From the NCBI GenBank assembly GCA_021636625.1, contig JAJWLX010000001.1, positions 1-64,000 of the forward strand: 64,000 bases of DNA, in the 5' to 3' direction. The notes beneath the pieces are model-generated. The model searched no databases, was not told the DNA's origin, and worked only from the letters and a program-made list of their open reading frames with translations. Position numbers and translations under genes: made by a program. Numbering within the stretch: position 1 is the stretch's first letter; every line of letters begins with the position of its first letter. Shown here piece by piece: positions 13,963-21,646 of this stretch. This DNA comes from Prevotella sp. (GTDB lineage: Bacteria; Bacteroidota; Bacteroidia; Bacteroidales; Bacteroidaceae).

Positions 13963-15201
13963 TTACTTATTATTGTCTTTAGTCTCTACTCGGCGAGCTT
14001 TCTGGGCTATGCGAGATCCATCGCTTCCCTTACCTGCAGCCGAAATGCGGCTTGCCGCTATGCCTTTCTTTACCAGCCAGGCTTTCAGGGTTTCTGCTCG
14101 CTGGCGAGAAATGCGCCTGTTCACCGCCACGCTGCCCCTGGTGTCGCACCAGCCTGTCACCGTCACCTTCATATTCGGATTCTCCTTTAATATATGGAGG
14201 ATTTCGTTCAGCTTGGATTCCTCCTTAGGGTTGATGGCGATACTGTTGAAATCGAAGTAGATAACCGGGTATTTCACCTCTGGGGTTTCTGTAATGTCTT
14301 GTTCTGCAACCTTGTTTTCTGCCTTATCTGCCTTATCTGCCTTGGCAGCCGTCTCTTGCTGTTGGGTGTTCTCCTCTGGGGTAGTCAGCTGTTGCTTAAC
14401 TTCCGGTTGAGGAATGGTTGAGGTTTCTGTCATCTTTCTTTTCTTTGCCTTGGTGAAGCTGAAGCCCAGTCTGATGCCGCTTTCCCAAACGAAGTTGTTC
14501 TTGTGCAGATGTTCCGGCATTCCGTCCATGCGCTCTCCTGTGAGGCGGGTCAAACCAGAATAGATGCCCAGATTGAGGTTGGAGGATAGCCGGTAGCCTA
14601 CCTGCAAGTCTGCTCCGTAGCCCAGATGCCAGTGGGTAGTACCATTCATCACCACTGCGCCATCGGTCAGGGTCTGGATATCTGCCTGGGTGGTTACCGC
14701 ATATAAATGAGGTGATAGGGCTACGGTCCAGCGGCTGTCAGCCGTCTTGTGGAACAAGCCCAGCAGATTGACGTTTACTCTTGCTCCATACCAGCCCATC
14801 CTGACCTGGCTTTTCAGCTGTGCATATTGCCAGCTGTCCATGCCCAGGACACTTGCCTTGTAGAGTACGCCGTCGCTTCCCAGCCAGTAGTTGCGGTCCA
14901 CACAGCAGTCTTGTGCCGACAGGTTCATCTCCCCATACTTGGCAGACAGTTCTGCCGAGAAGATGGAGTTGAACCGGTAGCCGCCATAGATGCCTGCAGC
15001 CCAGCCGAGGTGCGTCTTGTCGTGTCCGAAACTTGAAAATGTAGAGAAGCCGAAAGGCATACCGCCTTCCACTCCGAGATACCAGCCTTTGGAATCAGAG
15101 AGCACGCTATCGCCAGCTTCCGCTTTCACAAATGAAAAAGGAAGAATAGAAGCCAATATAGCAACCAGTAATCTGATTCGTGTTGTTGAAAAATTCACCA
15201 T
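13963..15201 (-). CDS. DUF3575 / OmpA-like outer-membrane protein of the fimbrial operon
   Basis: The preferred start is the ATG at 15201 (MVNFSTTRIRLLVAILASIL), which gives a signal peptide; a longer frame to 15291 runs through the promoter. Residues ~25-240 form a DUF3575-type beta-barrel (GGMPFGFSTFSS, GIYGGYRFNSIFSAELSAKYGEM). A Gln/Thr/Lys-rich linker follows, then an OmpA peptidoglycan-binding domain at ~310-410 (VIYFDFNSIAINPKE, then VTGWCDTRGSVAVNRRISRQRAE). The mature protein would tie the outer membrane and fimbrial base to the cell wall. It is first in the fimbrial operon. Confidence 0.87.
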   Translation of the reverse strand: MVNFSTTRIRLLVAILASILPFSFVKAEAGDSVLSDSKGWYLGVEGGMPFGFSTFSSFGHDKTHLGWAAGIYGGYRFNSIFSAELSAKYGEMNLSAQDCCVDRNYWLGSDGVLYKASVLGMDSWQYAQLKSQVRMGWYGARVNVNLLGLFHKTADSRWTVALSPHLYAVTTQADIQTLTDGAVVMNGTTHWHLGYGADLQVGYRLSSNLNLGIYSGLTRLTGERMDGMPEHLHKNNFVWESGIRLGFSFTKAKKRKMTETSTIPQPEVKQQLTTPEENTQQQETAAKADKADKAENKVAEQDITETPEVKYPVIYFDFNSIAINPKEESKLNEILHILKENPNMKVTVTGWCDTRGSVAVNRRISRQRAETLKAWLVKKGIAASRISAAGKGSDGSRIAQKARRVETKDNNK

Positions 15202-15243
15202 ATTATTATATTTAGTTTGATTCAAATAATTAGTTTCGTGGTA

Positions 15244-15251
15244 CAAAAATA
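15244..15251 (-). promoter_or_regulatory. -7 box of the fimbrial operon
   Basis: The minus strand reads TATTTTTG, 43 bases upstream of the ATG at 15201. It lies in the 133-base gap between the regulator gene and the operon, so the regulator has a nearby target. Confidence 0.55.
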
Positions 15252-15334
15252 GTGAATTTTGGTGAAAAATGTGTCGCATTCCCTCTGTCAAAGTGTAGCA
15301 TTCCCATCAAAAAGGAGTAGCATTCCTAGGAATG

Positions 15335-15757
15335 CTACTCCTTTTTGATAGATTTTCGCCATTCTGTAGGCGAACATCCAGCCTTAGTCTTGAAAATGCG
15401 GTAAAGATGGGTGCGGCAGGAAAATCCGCACTCGGCAGAGATGATGTCGTTGCTGTAATCGGGATATTCCCGCATCATCTTCTTGGCTGCGCGGAAGCGG
15501 ATCTCGCTGAGCCATATCCTGAAGTTGGAATGCTGGCACTGGTCGAAAAACAGGCTCAGCTCATTCTTCGAGATGCAGAGCGTACGGGAAAGCGTGAGCA
15601 TATTCGCATTGCAGTCCTTGTAGCCCTGATTCTTACACCAGGCATCCAGGCTCTGCTGTATGAAGTTCCTGCGTTCATCAGAAATAATCTGCAAATGCCT
15701 GGGGTTATCATCTGCAGGATCCTGCTGTCTGTCTGAATCTTCCTCTGCCCCCCCCAC
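15335..15757 (-). CDS. AraC-type DNA-binding half of the split fimbrial regulator
   Basis: A 140-codon frame that holds the C-terminal helix-turn-helix domain: LTLSRTLCISKNELSLFFDQ, then FRIWLSEIRFRAAKKMM, then FSCRTHLYRIFKTKAGCSPTEWRKS. This is the second part of a membrane-anchored AraC regulator; the first part lies in another frame at 15708-16505. Removing one G from the G run at 15748-15755 would join them. A GTG at 15757 might allow separate translation. In the state shown the regulator is predicted to be off, or soluble only. Confidence 0.85.
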   Translation of the reverse strand: MGGAEEDSDRQQDPADDNPRHLQIISDERRNFIQQSLDAWCKNQGYKDCNANMLTLSRTLCISKNELSLFFDQCQHSNFRIWLSEIRFRAAKKMMREYPDYSNDIISAECGFSCRTHLYRIFKTKAGCSPTEWRKSIKKE

Positions 15758-16505
15758 ATTCTATATTTCCGGTTTCAGATGGATGGTTGCTTTCCGCTTC
15801 CTTGTCCAGAAGCTCTTCAGTAGGAATGTAATTGCTGCCAAGAGCTACGAATGTAAGGTTGAAGAACAGCAGGGCAAACAGCGCAATAGGTCCTATTATA
15901 TATAATAAGGTGGTGGAAAGGATGGCGAACGGCATCACGCAGGCGGAAAGCCATAGAATGATTACACTTGCACGCGAATATCTCACGTAAGGCAACAAAT
16001 CAGTTGCAGCCATTGTCTCCAACATATTTTTACGCCTAATCATCTCCTGAATAATCATGTATATGCAATAGAAAACACTTATGCAAAACAGAGTCAGCAT
16101 CAGATAGAGCCATTCCTTGATATGCAGACCATGATGGAGCTGGGTACCTATGCCGAAGGCTAGGATGATGGCAGCGTAAATGGCACAGCACACCAGGTTC
16201 ATCTTCCTGCGGTTGGCACGCGTGGTCTCTATGTTGTAGATACCTATGGAGATGAGCGAGAAGCAGGGGGTATAGATGAGAATGTTGACTACTGCTCCAA
16301 GCCCATCGTCTGCAGCCCTGAATCCGAAGGTCATCTGCAGCAGATATTGTATCGCCAATCCTATCATGGCGATGAATATCATCCATCGTGACCGCTCATA
16401 CCGCTTGTTCTCCCATCTTACGTGCAGATAGGAGATTGCCACGATGAAAGCATTGATGAGCATGAATATGAAACATGCAAACTGTAAGAGAAATAATGAA
16501 TCCAT
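15708..16505 (-). CDS. Membrane-sensor half of the split AraC-type fimbrial regulator
   Basis: The likely start is the ATG at 16505 (MDSLFLLQFACFIFML), because the upstream frame is not protein-like and overlaps the serine hydrolase. Six to seven hydrophobic helices fill residues ~1-230, as in other Bacteroidota regulators with an N-terminal membrane domain and a C-terminal AraC domain. After a short linker (DKEAESNHPSETGNIEC) the frame enters the eight-G tract and stops at 15708. Joined to 15335-15757 the protein would be about 390 residues. Confidence 0.82.
   Translation of the reverse strand: MDSLFLLQFACFIFMLINAFIVAISYLHVRWENKRYERSRWMIFIAMIGLAIQYLLQMTFGFRAADDGLGAVVNILIYTPCFSLISIGIYNIETTRANRRKMNLVCCAIYAAIILAFGIGTQLHHGLHIKEWLYLMLTLFCISVFYCIYMIIQEMIRRKNMLETMAATDLLPYVRYSRASVIILWLSACVMPFAILSTTLLYIIGPIALFALLFFNLTFVALGSNYIPTEELLDKEAESNHPSETGNIECGGGRGRFRQTAGSCR
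15748..15755 (-). repeat. Run of eight G/C inside the regulator gene (slippage tract)
   Basis: Eight consecutive C on the plus strand are eight G in the coding direction. With eight G the first frame ends ~16 codons later at a TGA; with seven or ten G the two halves form one open frame. Such tracts are well-known phase-variation hotspots, though an assembly error of one base would look the same. Confidence 0.85.
15898..15912 (+). repeat. 15-bp word ATATATAATAAGGTG, copy 1
   Basis: An exact copy lies inside the sensor half of the fimbrial regulator. Others are at 20228, 50623, 50668 and 55903. Confidence 0.8.
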
Positions 16506-16551
16506 ACGCTTCTTTAAATACTGGTTGTGGTAAAACATCCCTCTGTCCTTT

Positions 16552-17862
16552 TTACAGGAAGAGATCACGCTTTGGCATCTGCGGCATATATTTCTTGCGC
16601 AGCTTCTCGAAGAATGCCATGGTGTCGTTGCTGAAGCCATGACCCTTCCAGGTGGAAGTGTTGGTGATGAGAATCCAGCACTGACCGTCGGGATATTTCA
16701 GAATCAGCGCAGAGGTGCCGGCAAGGGAACCCGTGCGGATCCAAGGGCGGTTGCTCTTCGGCGTGTAGTTCCAGCCGATGGAGTACTGATGGTCAGGCTG
16801 TTCCTGCGTCATAAACTGCACACTCTTCCTGCTCAGGATATCCTTGACATGAGGCATGCCGTCGATGCTCGCAATGAATCTCGACAGCTCGGCTGCCGAA
16901 CCGCACCAGGCTCCTGCTCCCGAAAGTCGGGGAAGATCGGTATCGCCATAGCACTTCTCTACCATCCTGCCGCTGTTGTTGTACTCATATACCGGAATGC
17001 TGCCCTGATGCATGTAATACTTCGTCTCGTTAGGACGGCGGTCCTTGTAATAGGTGCCCGCAATGTGCATGTCGAAACAGCCGGCTGGCTGGAGCACATA
17101 CTTCTGGATGAAGTTCTCGTATTTCATTCCGCTCTTCTTCTCCACAATCATCGAGAGAATCATATAGCCCAGATTGCTGTAGCACTTGCCCTCGCCAGGC
17201 GTATAACCCAGATGACGCTTCAGGAGAATCCTGAGCAGGGTAGGGTGGTCGGGAGGGGTGGTGAGGTGGTTCTGCATCATGATGTAACGGGTGGAGGATA
17301 CCGGGTCGCCGGCATAGTTGTTGAAACCTGCCTGGTGGCGCAGCAGCTGCTCTACGGTGATGTTGTAGTAGCGCTGGTCCTTGATACTGTTGTTATAGGT
17401 GGTATCGCAGAGGATGCCCTTCTGTCCGAACACCTTGTCGCCCATGCGCAGCTTCTTCATCTCTACGAGCTTCATGATGCCGGCAGCGGTGATGAGCTTG
17501 GATACGGATGCAAAGCGCATCAGCATATTGGGTTCCATACGGATGCCCCTTTCCTTGTCTGCCCATCCGAATCCACGGGCATAGAGCAGGGAGTCGTTGC
17601 GGGTGATGACGAGCTGGGCACCGTTGATTTCCCATCTCTTGAGGTATCTCTCGATGACGGAATCCATCTCCTGGTATGCCTTTCCCTCGGTGAGGGCATT
17701 GGTGATGGAATCGTTGATATGTACCGCAGGCAGTGAATCTGCAGATTTCTCCTTGTGGGATGAGGTGCAGCGCGATACGCAGCTGTGGGTGGTCCATCCG
17801 ATAAGGGCTGTGAATGTGAGCAGTATCACGGCTATACGCTTCTTTCTAAGTCTTCTTGCCAT
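16552..17862 (-). CDS. Serine hydrolase (class C beta-lactamase / penicillin-binding-protein fold)
   Basis: A 436-residue envelope protein with an N-terminal membrane segment (IAVILLTFTALIGWT) and a Cys that could be lipidated. The catalytic set is visible: S-V-S-K in MRFASVSKLITA, the Tyr motif CYSNLGY, and a KTG-like RTGSLAGTSA. The substrate is likely a D-Ala peptide or ester; antibiotic hydrolysis cannot be claimed. It follows dnaX by 23 bases on the same strand, and the fimbrial regulator follows 46 bases later. Confidence 0.87.
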   Translation of the reverse strand: MARRLRKKRIAVILLTFTALIGWTTHSCVSRCTSSHKEKSADSLPAVHINDSITNALTEGKAYQEMDSVIERYLKRWEINGAQLVITRNDSLLYARGFGWADKERGIRMEPNMLMRFASVSKLITAAGIMKLVEMKKLRMGDKVFGQKGILCDTTYNNSIKDQRYYNITVEQLLRHQAGFNNYAGDPVSSTRYIMMQNHLTTPPDHPTLLRILLKRHLGYTPGEGKCYSNLGYMILSMIVEKKSGMKYENFIQKYVLQPAGCFDMHIAGTYYKDRRPNETKYYMHQGSIPVYEYNNSGRMVEKCYGDTDLPRLSGAGAWCGSAAELSRFIASIDGMPHVKDILSRKSVQFMTQEQPDHQYSIGWNYTPKSNRPWIRTGSLAGTSALILKYPDGQCWILITNTSTWKGHGFSNDTMAFFEKLRKKYMPQMPKRDLFL

Positions 17863-17885
17863 TATTGTCTTACTATTCTGTTTGT

Positions 17886-19742
17886 TTATGCCATGACTAA
17901 CCGTAGATCCTGGGTCAGCTTGCCGATGGCAGGGTTTTCCTTTATCATATTCTCAAGTATCTCTCGCTTGGAAAGGATTCGGGTTACTTCATCCGATTCT
18001 GCCAGACGGTAGTCGAGGGTTACCTGGCTGTTGTTCAGGCCGATTCTGAAAGTCTGCAGGATTCTTCCCTTGATCTTGACCACGTCGTCGAGCAGCAGCT
18101 TGTTGTCGATGACAACCTCGATATGCGGAAAGTCGGTGATGGTAGGTACGATCGGTTTCATGCGATTGGCAAGTCCGATGAAGTCCTTGATGCCTTGCAT
18201 TCTCAGACACATGCTGATCCACTGGCCTTCTACCTGTTCCTGGGTGAAAGGCTGGTCGTGGTTGGCGGCAGTTCCGGTTGATGCCGGTGTTTCTTCCTTG
18301 AGCTGGTCGATAGGATTGTAGATGCGCTGACTGTTCTGCTCCGTCTTCTCCAGGTTGGCGAAGCTCATGCCGATGCCTTTCAGCTTTACCTGAGCCGGCG
18401 ACTTGAGAATGGTCTTTGCCTTCGGCGATGCTGCGGATGCAGCCTCCTCTGAGCCGTTTTTCTCTGTTGATATAGGCGCAGCAGTAGCTGCAGCGACAGG
18501 CTGTGCTCCTGAAACAGGAGCCTTGCTGCCGCTCTCTTGCCCGGCACCTGCACCCTGAGAGGCAGGCTTAAGCTGGGCAACGATTTTCTGAAACAGGGAT
18601 TTTAGTCTGTGGGGCGTACGCCCCGCACTAGGCACATCCTGGTCTTCCGGCTGGGTAATCTGACCAATCTGTATCAGGGTCAGCTCTACGAGCAGTCGCT
18701 TGTTGGAACTCTGTCGGTACTGCACATCGCAGTTGTTCATCAGCTGGAGTGCCTTATATAAGAAAGGTGTAGGAGCCTTCTTAGCCTGTTCCACGTATTT
18801 TGCCTTCTGCTCTTCGCTGGTTTCCAGCAGCGGCAGGGTCTGGGTATCCTTCGCCATCATCACGTTGCGTACGTGCTGGGCGAGTCCCTGAATCATGTTT
18901 CCGCCGTCGAATCCCTTGCCCAGGATATTGTCGAGCAGCAGCATCATCTGGCTCACCTTGTTCTCCAGGGCGAGGTCCACGAGCTTGAAGTAGTTGTCGC
19001 TGTCGAGCACGTTCAGGTCTTCTATCACCTTCTGGTAGGTGATGTTGCCCTGGCAGAAGCTGGCAGCCTGGTCGAAGATGGAGAGGGCATCTCGCATACC
19101 TCCGTCTGCCTTCTCGGCGATGACGGCAAGCGCCTGCTCCTCGTATTGAATGCCTTCCTTCTCAGCCACCATCTTGAGGTGGGCGATGGTGTTGGGTACG
19201 GTCATGCGCTCGAAGTCGTAGATCTGGCATCTACTCAAAATGGTAGGCAGGATTTTGTGCTTCTCGGTGGTGGCGAGGATGAAGATCACGTGCGATGGCG
19301 GTTCCTCCAGAGTCTTGAGAAAGGCATTGAAGGCGGCGGCACTCAGCATGTGGACCTCGTCGATGATGAACACCTTGTATTTGCCTACCTGAGGCGGGAT
19401 GCGGGTCTGCTCCATCAGGGTCTTGATCTGATCGACACCATTGTTGCTGGCGGCATCCAGCTCGAAGATGTTGTAGGAGCGCTGCTCATTGAAAGCCTGG
19501 CAGCTCTCGCAGGTATTGCATGCCTCGCCGTCCTCGCGAGGGTGCTCGCAGTTGATTGCCTTGGCAAAGATGCGGGCACAAGTGGTCTTTCCCACACCTC
19601 TCGGACCGCAGAAAAGATAAGCGTGGGCAAGCTTGCCACTCTTCACTGCATTCTTCAATGTGGTAGTCAACGCACTCTGTCCAACCACCGAATCAAAGGT
19701 CATCGGACGGTATTTTCTAGCCGAAACTATGTATTCTTCCAT
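17886..19742 (-). CDS. dnaX: DNA polymerase III subunit gamma/tau
   Basis: A 618-residue clamp-loader ATPase. The Walker A motif GPRGVGKTT lies at about residue 45, a four-Cys zinc module (CEHPREDGEACNTCESC) near 70, the Walker B IDEVHML near 130 and the SRC motif (LSRCQIYDF) near 170, followed by the clamp-loader lid domain. Residues ~390-480 are a Pro/Ala/Ser-rich linker, and the last ~120 residues are the tau-type C-terminal part. No slippery A run was noticed that would make gamma by frameshift. It shares a short divergent promoter region with the DivIC-like gene. Confidence 0.96.
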   Translation of the reverse strand: MEEYIVSARKYRPMTFDSVVGQSALTTTLKNAVKSGKLAHAYLFCGPRGVGKTTCARIFAKAINCEHPREDGEACNTCESCQAFNEQRSYNIFELDAASNNGVDQIKTLMEQTRIPPQVGKYKVFIIDEVHMLSAAAFNAFLKTLEEPPSHVIFILATTEKHKILPTILSRCQIYDFERMTVPNTIAHLKMVAEKEGIQYEEQALAVIAEKADGGMRDALSIFDQAASFCQGNITYQKVIEDLNVLDSDNYFKLVDLALENKVSQMMLLLDNILGKGFDGGNMIQGLAQHVRNVMMAKDTQTLPLLETSEEQKAKYVEQAKKAPTPFLYKALQLMNNCDVQYRQSSNKRLLVELTLIQIGQITQPEDQDVPSAGRTPHRLKSLFQKIVAQLKPASQGAGAGQESGSKAPVSGAQPVAAATAAPISTEKNGSEEAASAASPKAKTILKSPAQVKLKGIGMSFANLEKTEQNSQRIYNPIDQLKEETPASTGTAANHDQPFTQEQVEGQWISMCLRMQGIKDFIGLANRMKPIVPTITDFPHIEVVIDNKLLLDDVVKIKGRILQTFRIGLNNSQVTLDYRLAESDEVTRILSKREILENMIKENPAIGKLTQDLRLVMA

Positions 19743-19795
19743 TCTTTTTTGCTTGAATATACGTTCACTTACATTATTTTTTCTTAATTGTGATG

Positions 19796-19803
19796 CAAAG
19801 ATA
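19796..19803 (-). promoter_or_regulatory. -7 box for dnaX
   Basis: The minus strand reads TATCTTTG 54 bases upstream of the dnaX start, back-to-back with the plus-strand box at 19816. Confidence 0.6.
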
Positions 19804-19815
19804 ACAAAAAAATAT

Positions 19816-19823
19816 TATCTTTG
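19816..19823 (+). promoter_or_regulatory. -7 box for the DivIC-like gene
   Basis: TATCTTTG lies 20 bases before the ATG at 19843, implying a very short leader. Confidence 0.6.
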
Positions 19824-19842
19824 CAAACAAATTCGGAAATTA

Positions 19843-20199
19843 ATGAGTCAAAAGTTAAGTATTATATGGAATTATCTCGCTCACTATAAATATCTTATAG
19901 TGATAATTGCGGGTGTTTTGATAGTGGGTGTCATTGACGACAATAGCATCCGCCAGCATATCAAGTATCAGATTGAGATAGCCACGCTGCGTTCTGAGAT
20001 AGAAAAGTACAGAACGGAGTATGACCGGGATCTCCGCATCCTGAAGGAAATGCGCAAGGGACCGGAAGTCTTCGGCAAGATAGCACGCGAACGCTACTTC
20101 ATGAAGGCTGACAATGAGGACATCTTCGTGCTGAGCACGGATCTGCCCGGTTCGGTGGAAATAGATGAAGACGAGGAGGACAAGGATTCCATCCGGTAA
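19843..20199 (+). CDS. Septum formation initiator (FtsB/DivIC) family protein
   Basis: The ATG at 19843 is preferred over in-frame codons further upstream because the promoter lies between them. The 118-residue product has a short cytoplasmic N terminus, one membrane helix (YLIVIIAGVLIVGVID), a coiled coil (IEIATLRSEIEKYRTEYDRDL) and an acidic tail (EIDEDEEDKD). That is the FtsB/DivIC plan for divisome assembly. FEKIARERYFM-type sequence after the coil (GKIARERYFMKADNED) is also typical. Confidence 0.88.
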   Translation: MSQKLSIIWNYLAHYKYLIVIIAGVLIVGVIDDNSIRQHIKYQIEIATLRSEIEKYRTEYDRDLRILKEMRKGPEVFGKIARERYFMKADNEDIFVLSTDLPGSVEIDEDEEDKDSIR

Positions 20200-20227
20200 C
20201 GCAATCTATATAATAATAACGCAATCT

Positions 20228-20242
20228 ATATATAATAAGGTG
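20228..20242 (+). repeat. 15-bp word ATATATAATAAGGTG, copy 2
   Basis: An exact copy in the gap between the DivIC-like gene and the four-helix membrane protein. A similar CGCAATCTATATA sequence is duplicated just before it. Confidence 0.8.
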
Positions 20243-20271
20243 TGAACGAACAGAAAAAGAAAGTAAGAAAG

Positions 20272-20697
20272 ATGAAACAGTTGAATAAAATACAGAGTGC
20301 TTTGTTTTTGTTGGGCGGCGTGCTGATGGTTGTCGGTGCGTGCAGCTTTGTGCTGAAACAGATTTATCCTTCGCTGGTGGAAACCACGAGCTGGGTGTTC
20401 CTTCTGGGCACCGTGCTCTTCAGCGTGATCCAGTCGATGCAGACCTACGAGGGCAAGTCGCCTGTGATCCATCGCCTGAAGCGCATCCAGAATGTAGCCA
20501 ACATCCTCTTTATCTTTGCCGGCATCTCGATGGTGGATACGGTCTATACCTTTACCGAGAAATGGCTGGGCAATCCGCAGCTCTTTTACTCCATCTTCTA
20601 CGGCAAGTGGATCGTGGTGATGCTGGTGGCATCTATCCTGGAACTCTACACCACCTTCCGCATTTCGCACGAAATGAAGGGGGAAGAATGCAAATAA
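20272..20697 (+). CDS. Hypothetical four-helix membrane protein
   Basis: A 141-residue protein from the ATG at 20272 (a GTG at 20242 would add ten charged residues and overlaps the 15-bp repeat). Four hydrophobic helices are clear (ALFLLGGVLMVVGACSFVL, TTSWVFLLGTVLFSVI, ANILFIFAGISMVDTVY, WIVVMLVASILELYTTF). The C terminus is short and charged. It follows the DivIC-like gene and may be co-transcribed. I recognise no functional motif. Confidence 0.75.
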   Translation: MKQLNKIQSALFLLGGVLMVVGACSFVLKQIYPSLVETTSWVFLLGTVLFSVIQSMQTYEGKSPVIHRLKRIQNVANILFIFAGISMVDTVYTFTEKWLGNPQLFYSIFYGKWIVVMLVASILELYTTFRISHEMKGEECK

Positions 20698-20763
20698 AAC
20701 ATAAATACTTGTAATATTCAATTAAATTGCATCAATTTATTTCGGTACTTCAAGAAATGATTG

Positions 20764-20771
20764 TACTTTTG
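20764..20771 (+). promoter_or_regulatory. -7 box for the DUF4369 gene
   Basis: TACTTTTG lies 27 bases before the ATG at 20798. Confidence 0.55.
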
Positions 20772-20797
20772 TTCACTGAATGTGAATTATAAAGCTT

Positions 20798-21619
20798 ATG
20801 AATAAGATATTTTACGCACTTATCACCTTGGTGGCGCTTACCTCATGCGCCAGTAGCTACGATATTTCGGGTACTTCCAACGTGAGTACCCTGGATGGCC
20901 GTATGCTCTACCTTCAAATCTTAAAGAATAACGAATTCAGCAAGATCGACTCCTGTGATGTGGTACATGGACAGTTCCATTTCCAGGGAACGGTAGATTC
21001 TGCAAGAATGGCAAATGTATTCATGGACGATGAGCCTGTTCTGCCGCTGGTGCTGGAGGCGGGAACCATTACCGTGAAACTCGACGATGTACAGCAGGTA
21101 GTAAGTGGAACGCCACTCAACGATAAGCTCTTCGGATTCTTCAAGAAATACCAGCAGCTGCAGAGCCAGCAGCGGGAACTGGTGCATAAGCACGACCAGG
21201 CCATCATGAATGGAAGCGATATGCAGGCGGTGACTGCCCAACTGAATGCTGAGGCGATGCAGCTCTCCGAGCAGGAGGACAAGCTGGTGACTACCTTCAT
21301 TACCGACAACTTCGAGAATGTCTTGGGACCAGGCGTATTCTTCCTCGTAACCATGGGCAACCAGTATCCGATGCTTTCGCCATGGATAGAGGATATCATG
21401 AGCAAGGCTACAGAGCACTTCAAGAGCGATCCATACGTGAAGGACTACTACCAGAAAGCACAGGAAAACCAGGCTATCATGAACGGTACCCACGAAGCAC
21501 AGATGGATCCAAGCATGCAGGCTGGACAGATGGCGGCTCCGCAGACCGATCCGAATGCGGCTCCTGCACCAACGCCTAACGAGCTGGCGAAGCCAAGCAT
21601 TCCTGAAGCAAATGAGTAA
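20798..21619 (+). CDS. DUF4369 domain-containing lipoprotein
   Basis: A 273-residue lipoprotein: ALITLVALTSC gives a Cys at residue 17. Residues ~22-125 match DUF4369 (DGRMLYLQILKNNEFSKIDSC, then GQFHFQGTV and LPLVLEAGTITVKLD), a domain commonly found before thioredoxin folds in Bacteroidota. No thioredoxin domain follows; instead there is a helical, Gln-rich stretch and a Pro/Ala/Gln-rich tail. Its role is unknown. Dihydroorotase follows 27 bases later. Confidence 0.85.
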   Translation: MNKIFYALITLVALTSCASSYDISGTSNVSTLDGRMLYLQILKNNEFSKIDSCDVVHGQFHFQGTVDSARMANVFMDDEPVLPLVLEAGTITVKLDDVQQVVSGTPLNDKLFGFFKKYQQLQSQQRELVHKHDQAIMNGSDMQAVTAQLNAEAMQLSEQEDKLVTTFITDNFENVLGPGVFFLVTMGNQYPMLSPWIEDIMSKATEHFKSDPYVKDYYQKAQENQAIMNGTHEAQMDPSMQAGQMAAPQTDPNAAPAPTPNELAKPSIPEANE

Positions 21620-21646
21620 ATTCAAAGTTTAGAAAAAAGAAATACT

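Noticed and set aside
16639..17736. 365-codon plus-strand frame opposite the serine hydrolase
   Set aside because: The serine hydrolase on the minus strand has all three catalytic motifs; the plus frame is Gly/Val/Leu-rich shadow sequence.
20798..21619. Thiol-disulfide oxidoreductase
   Set aside because: DUF4369 is often followed by a thioredoxin domain, but no CxxC motif is present here.
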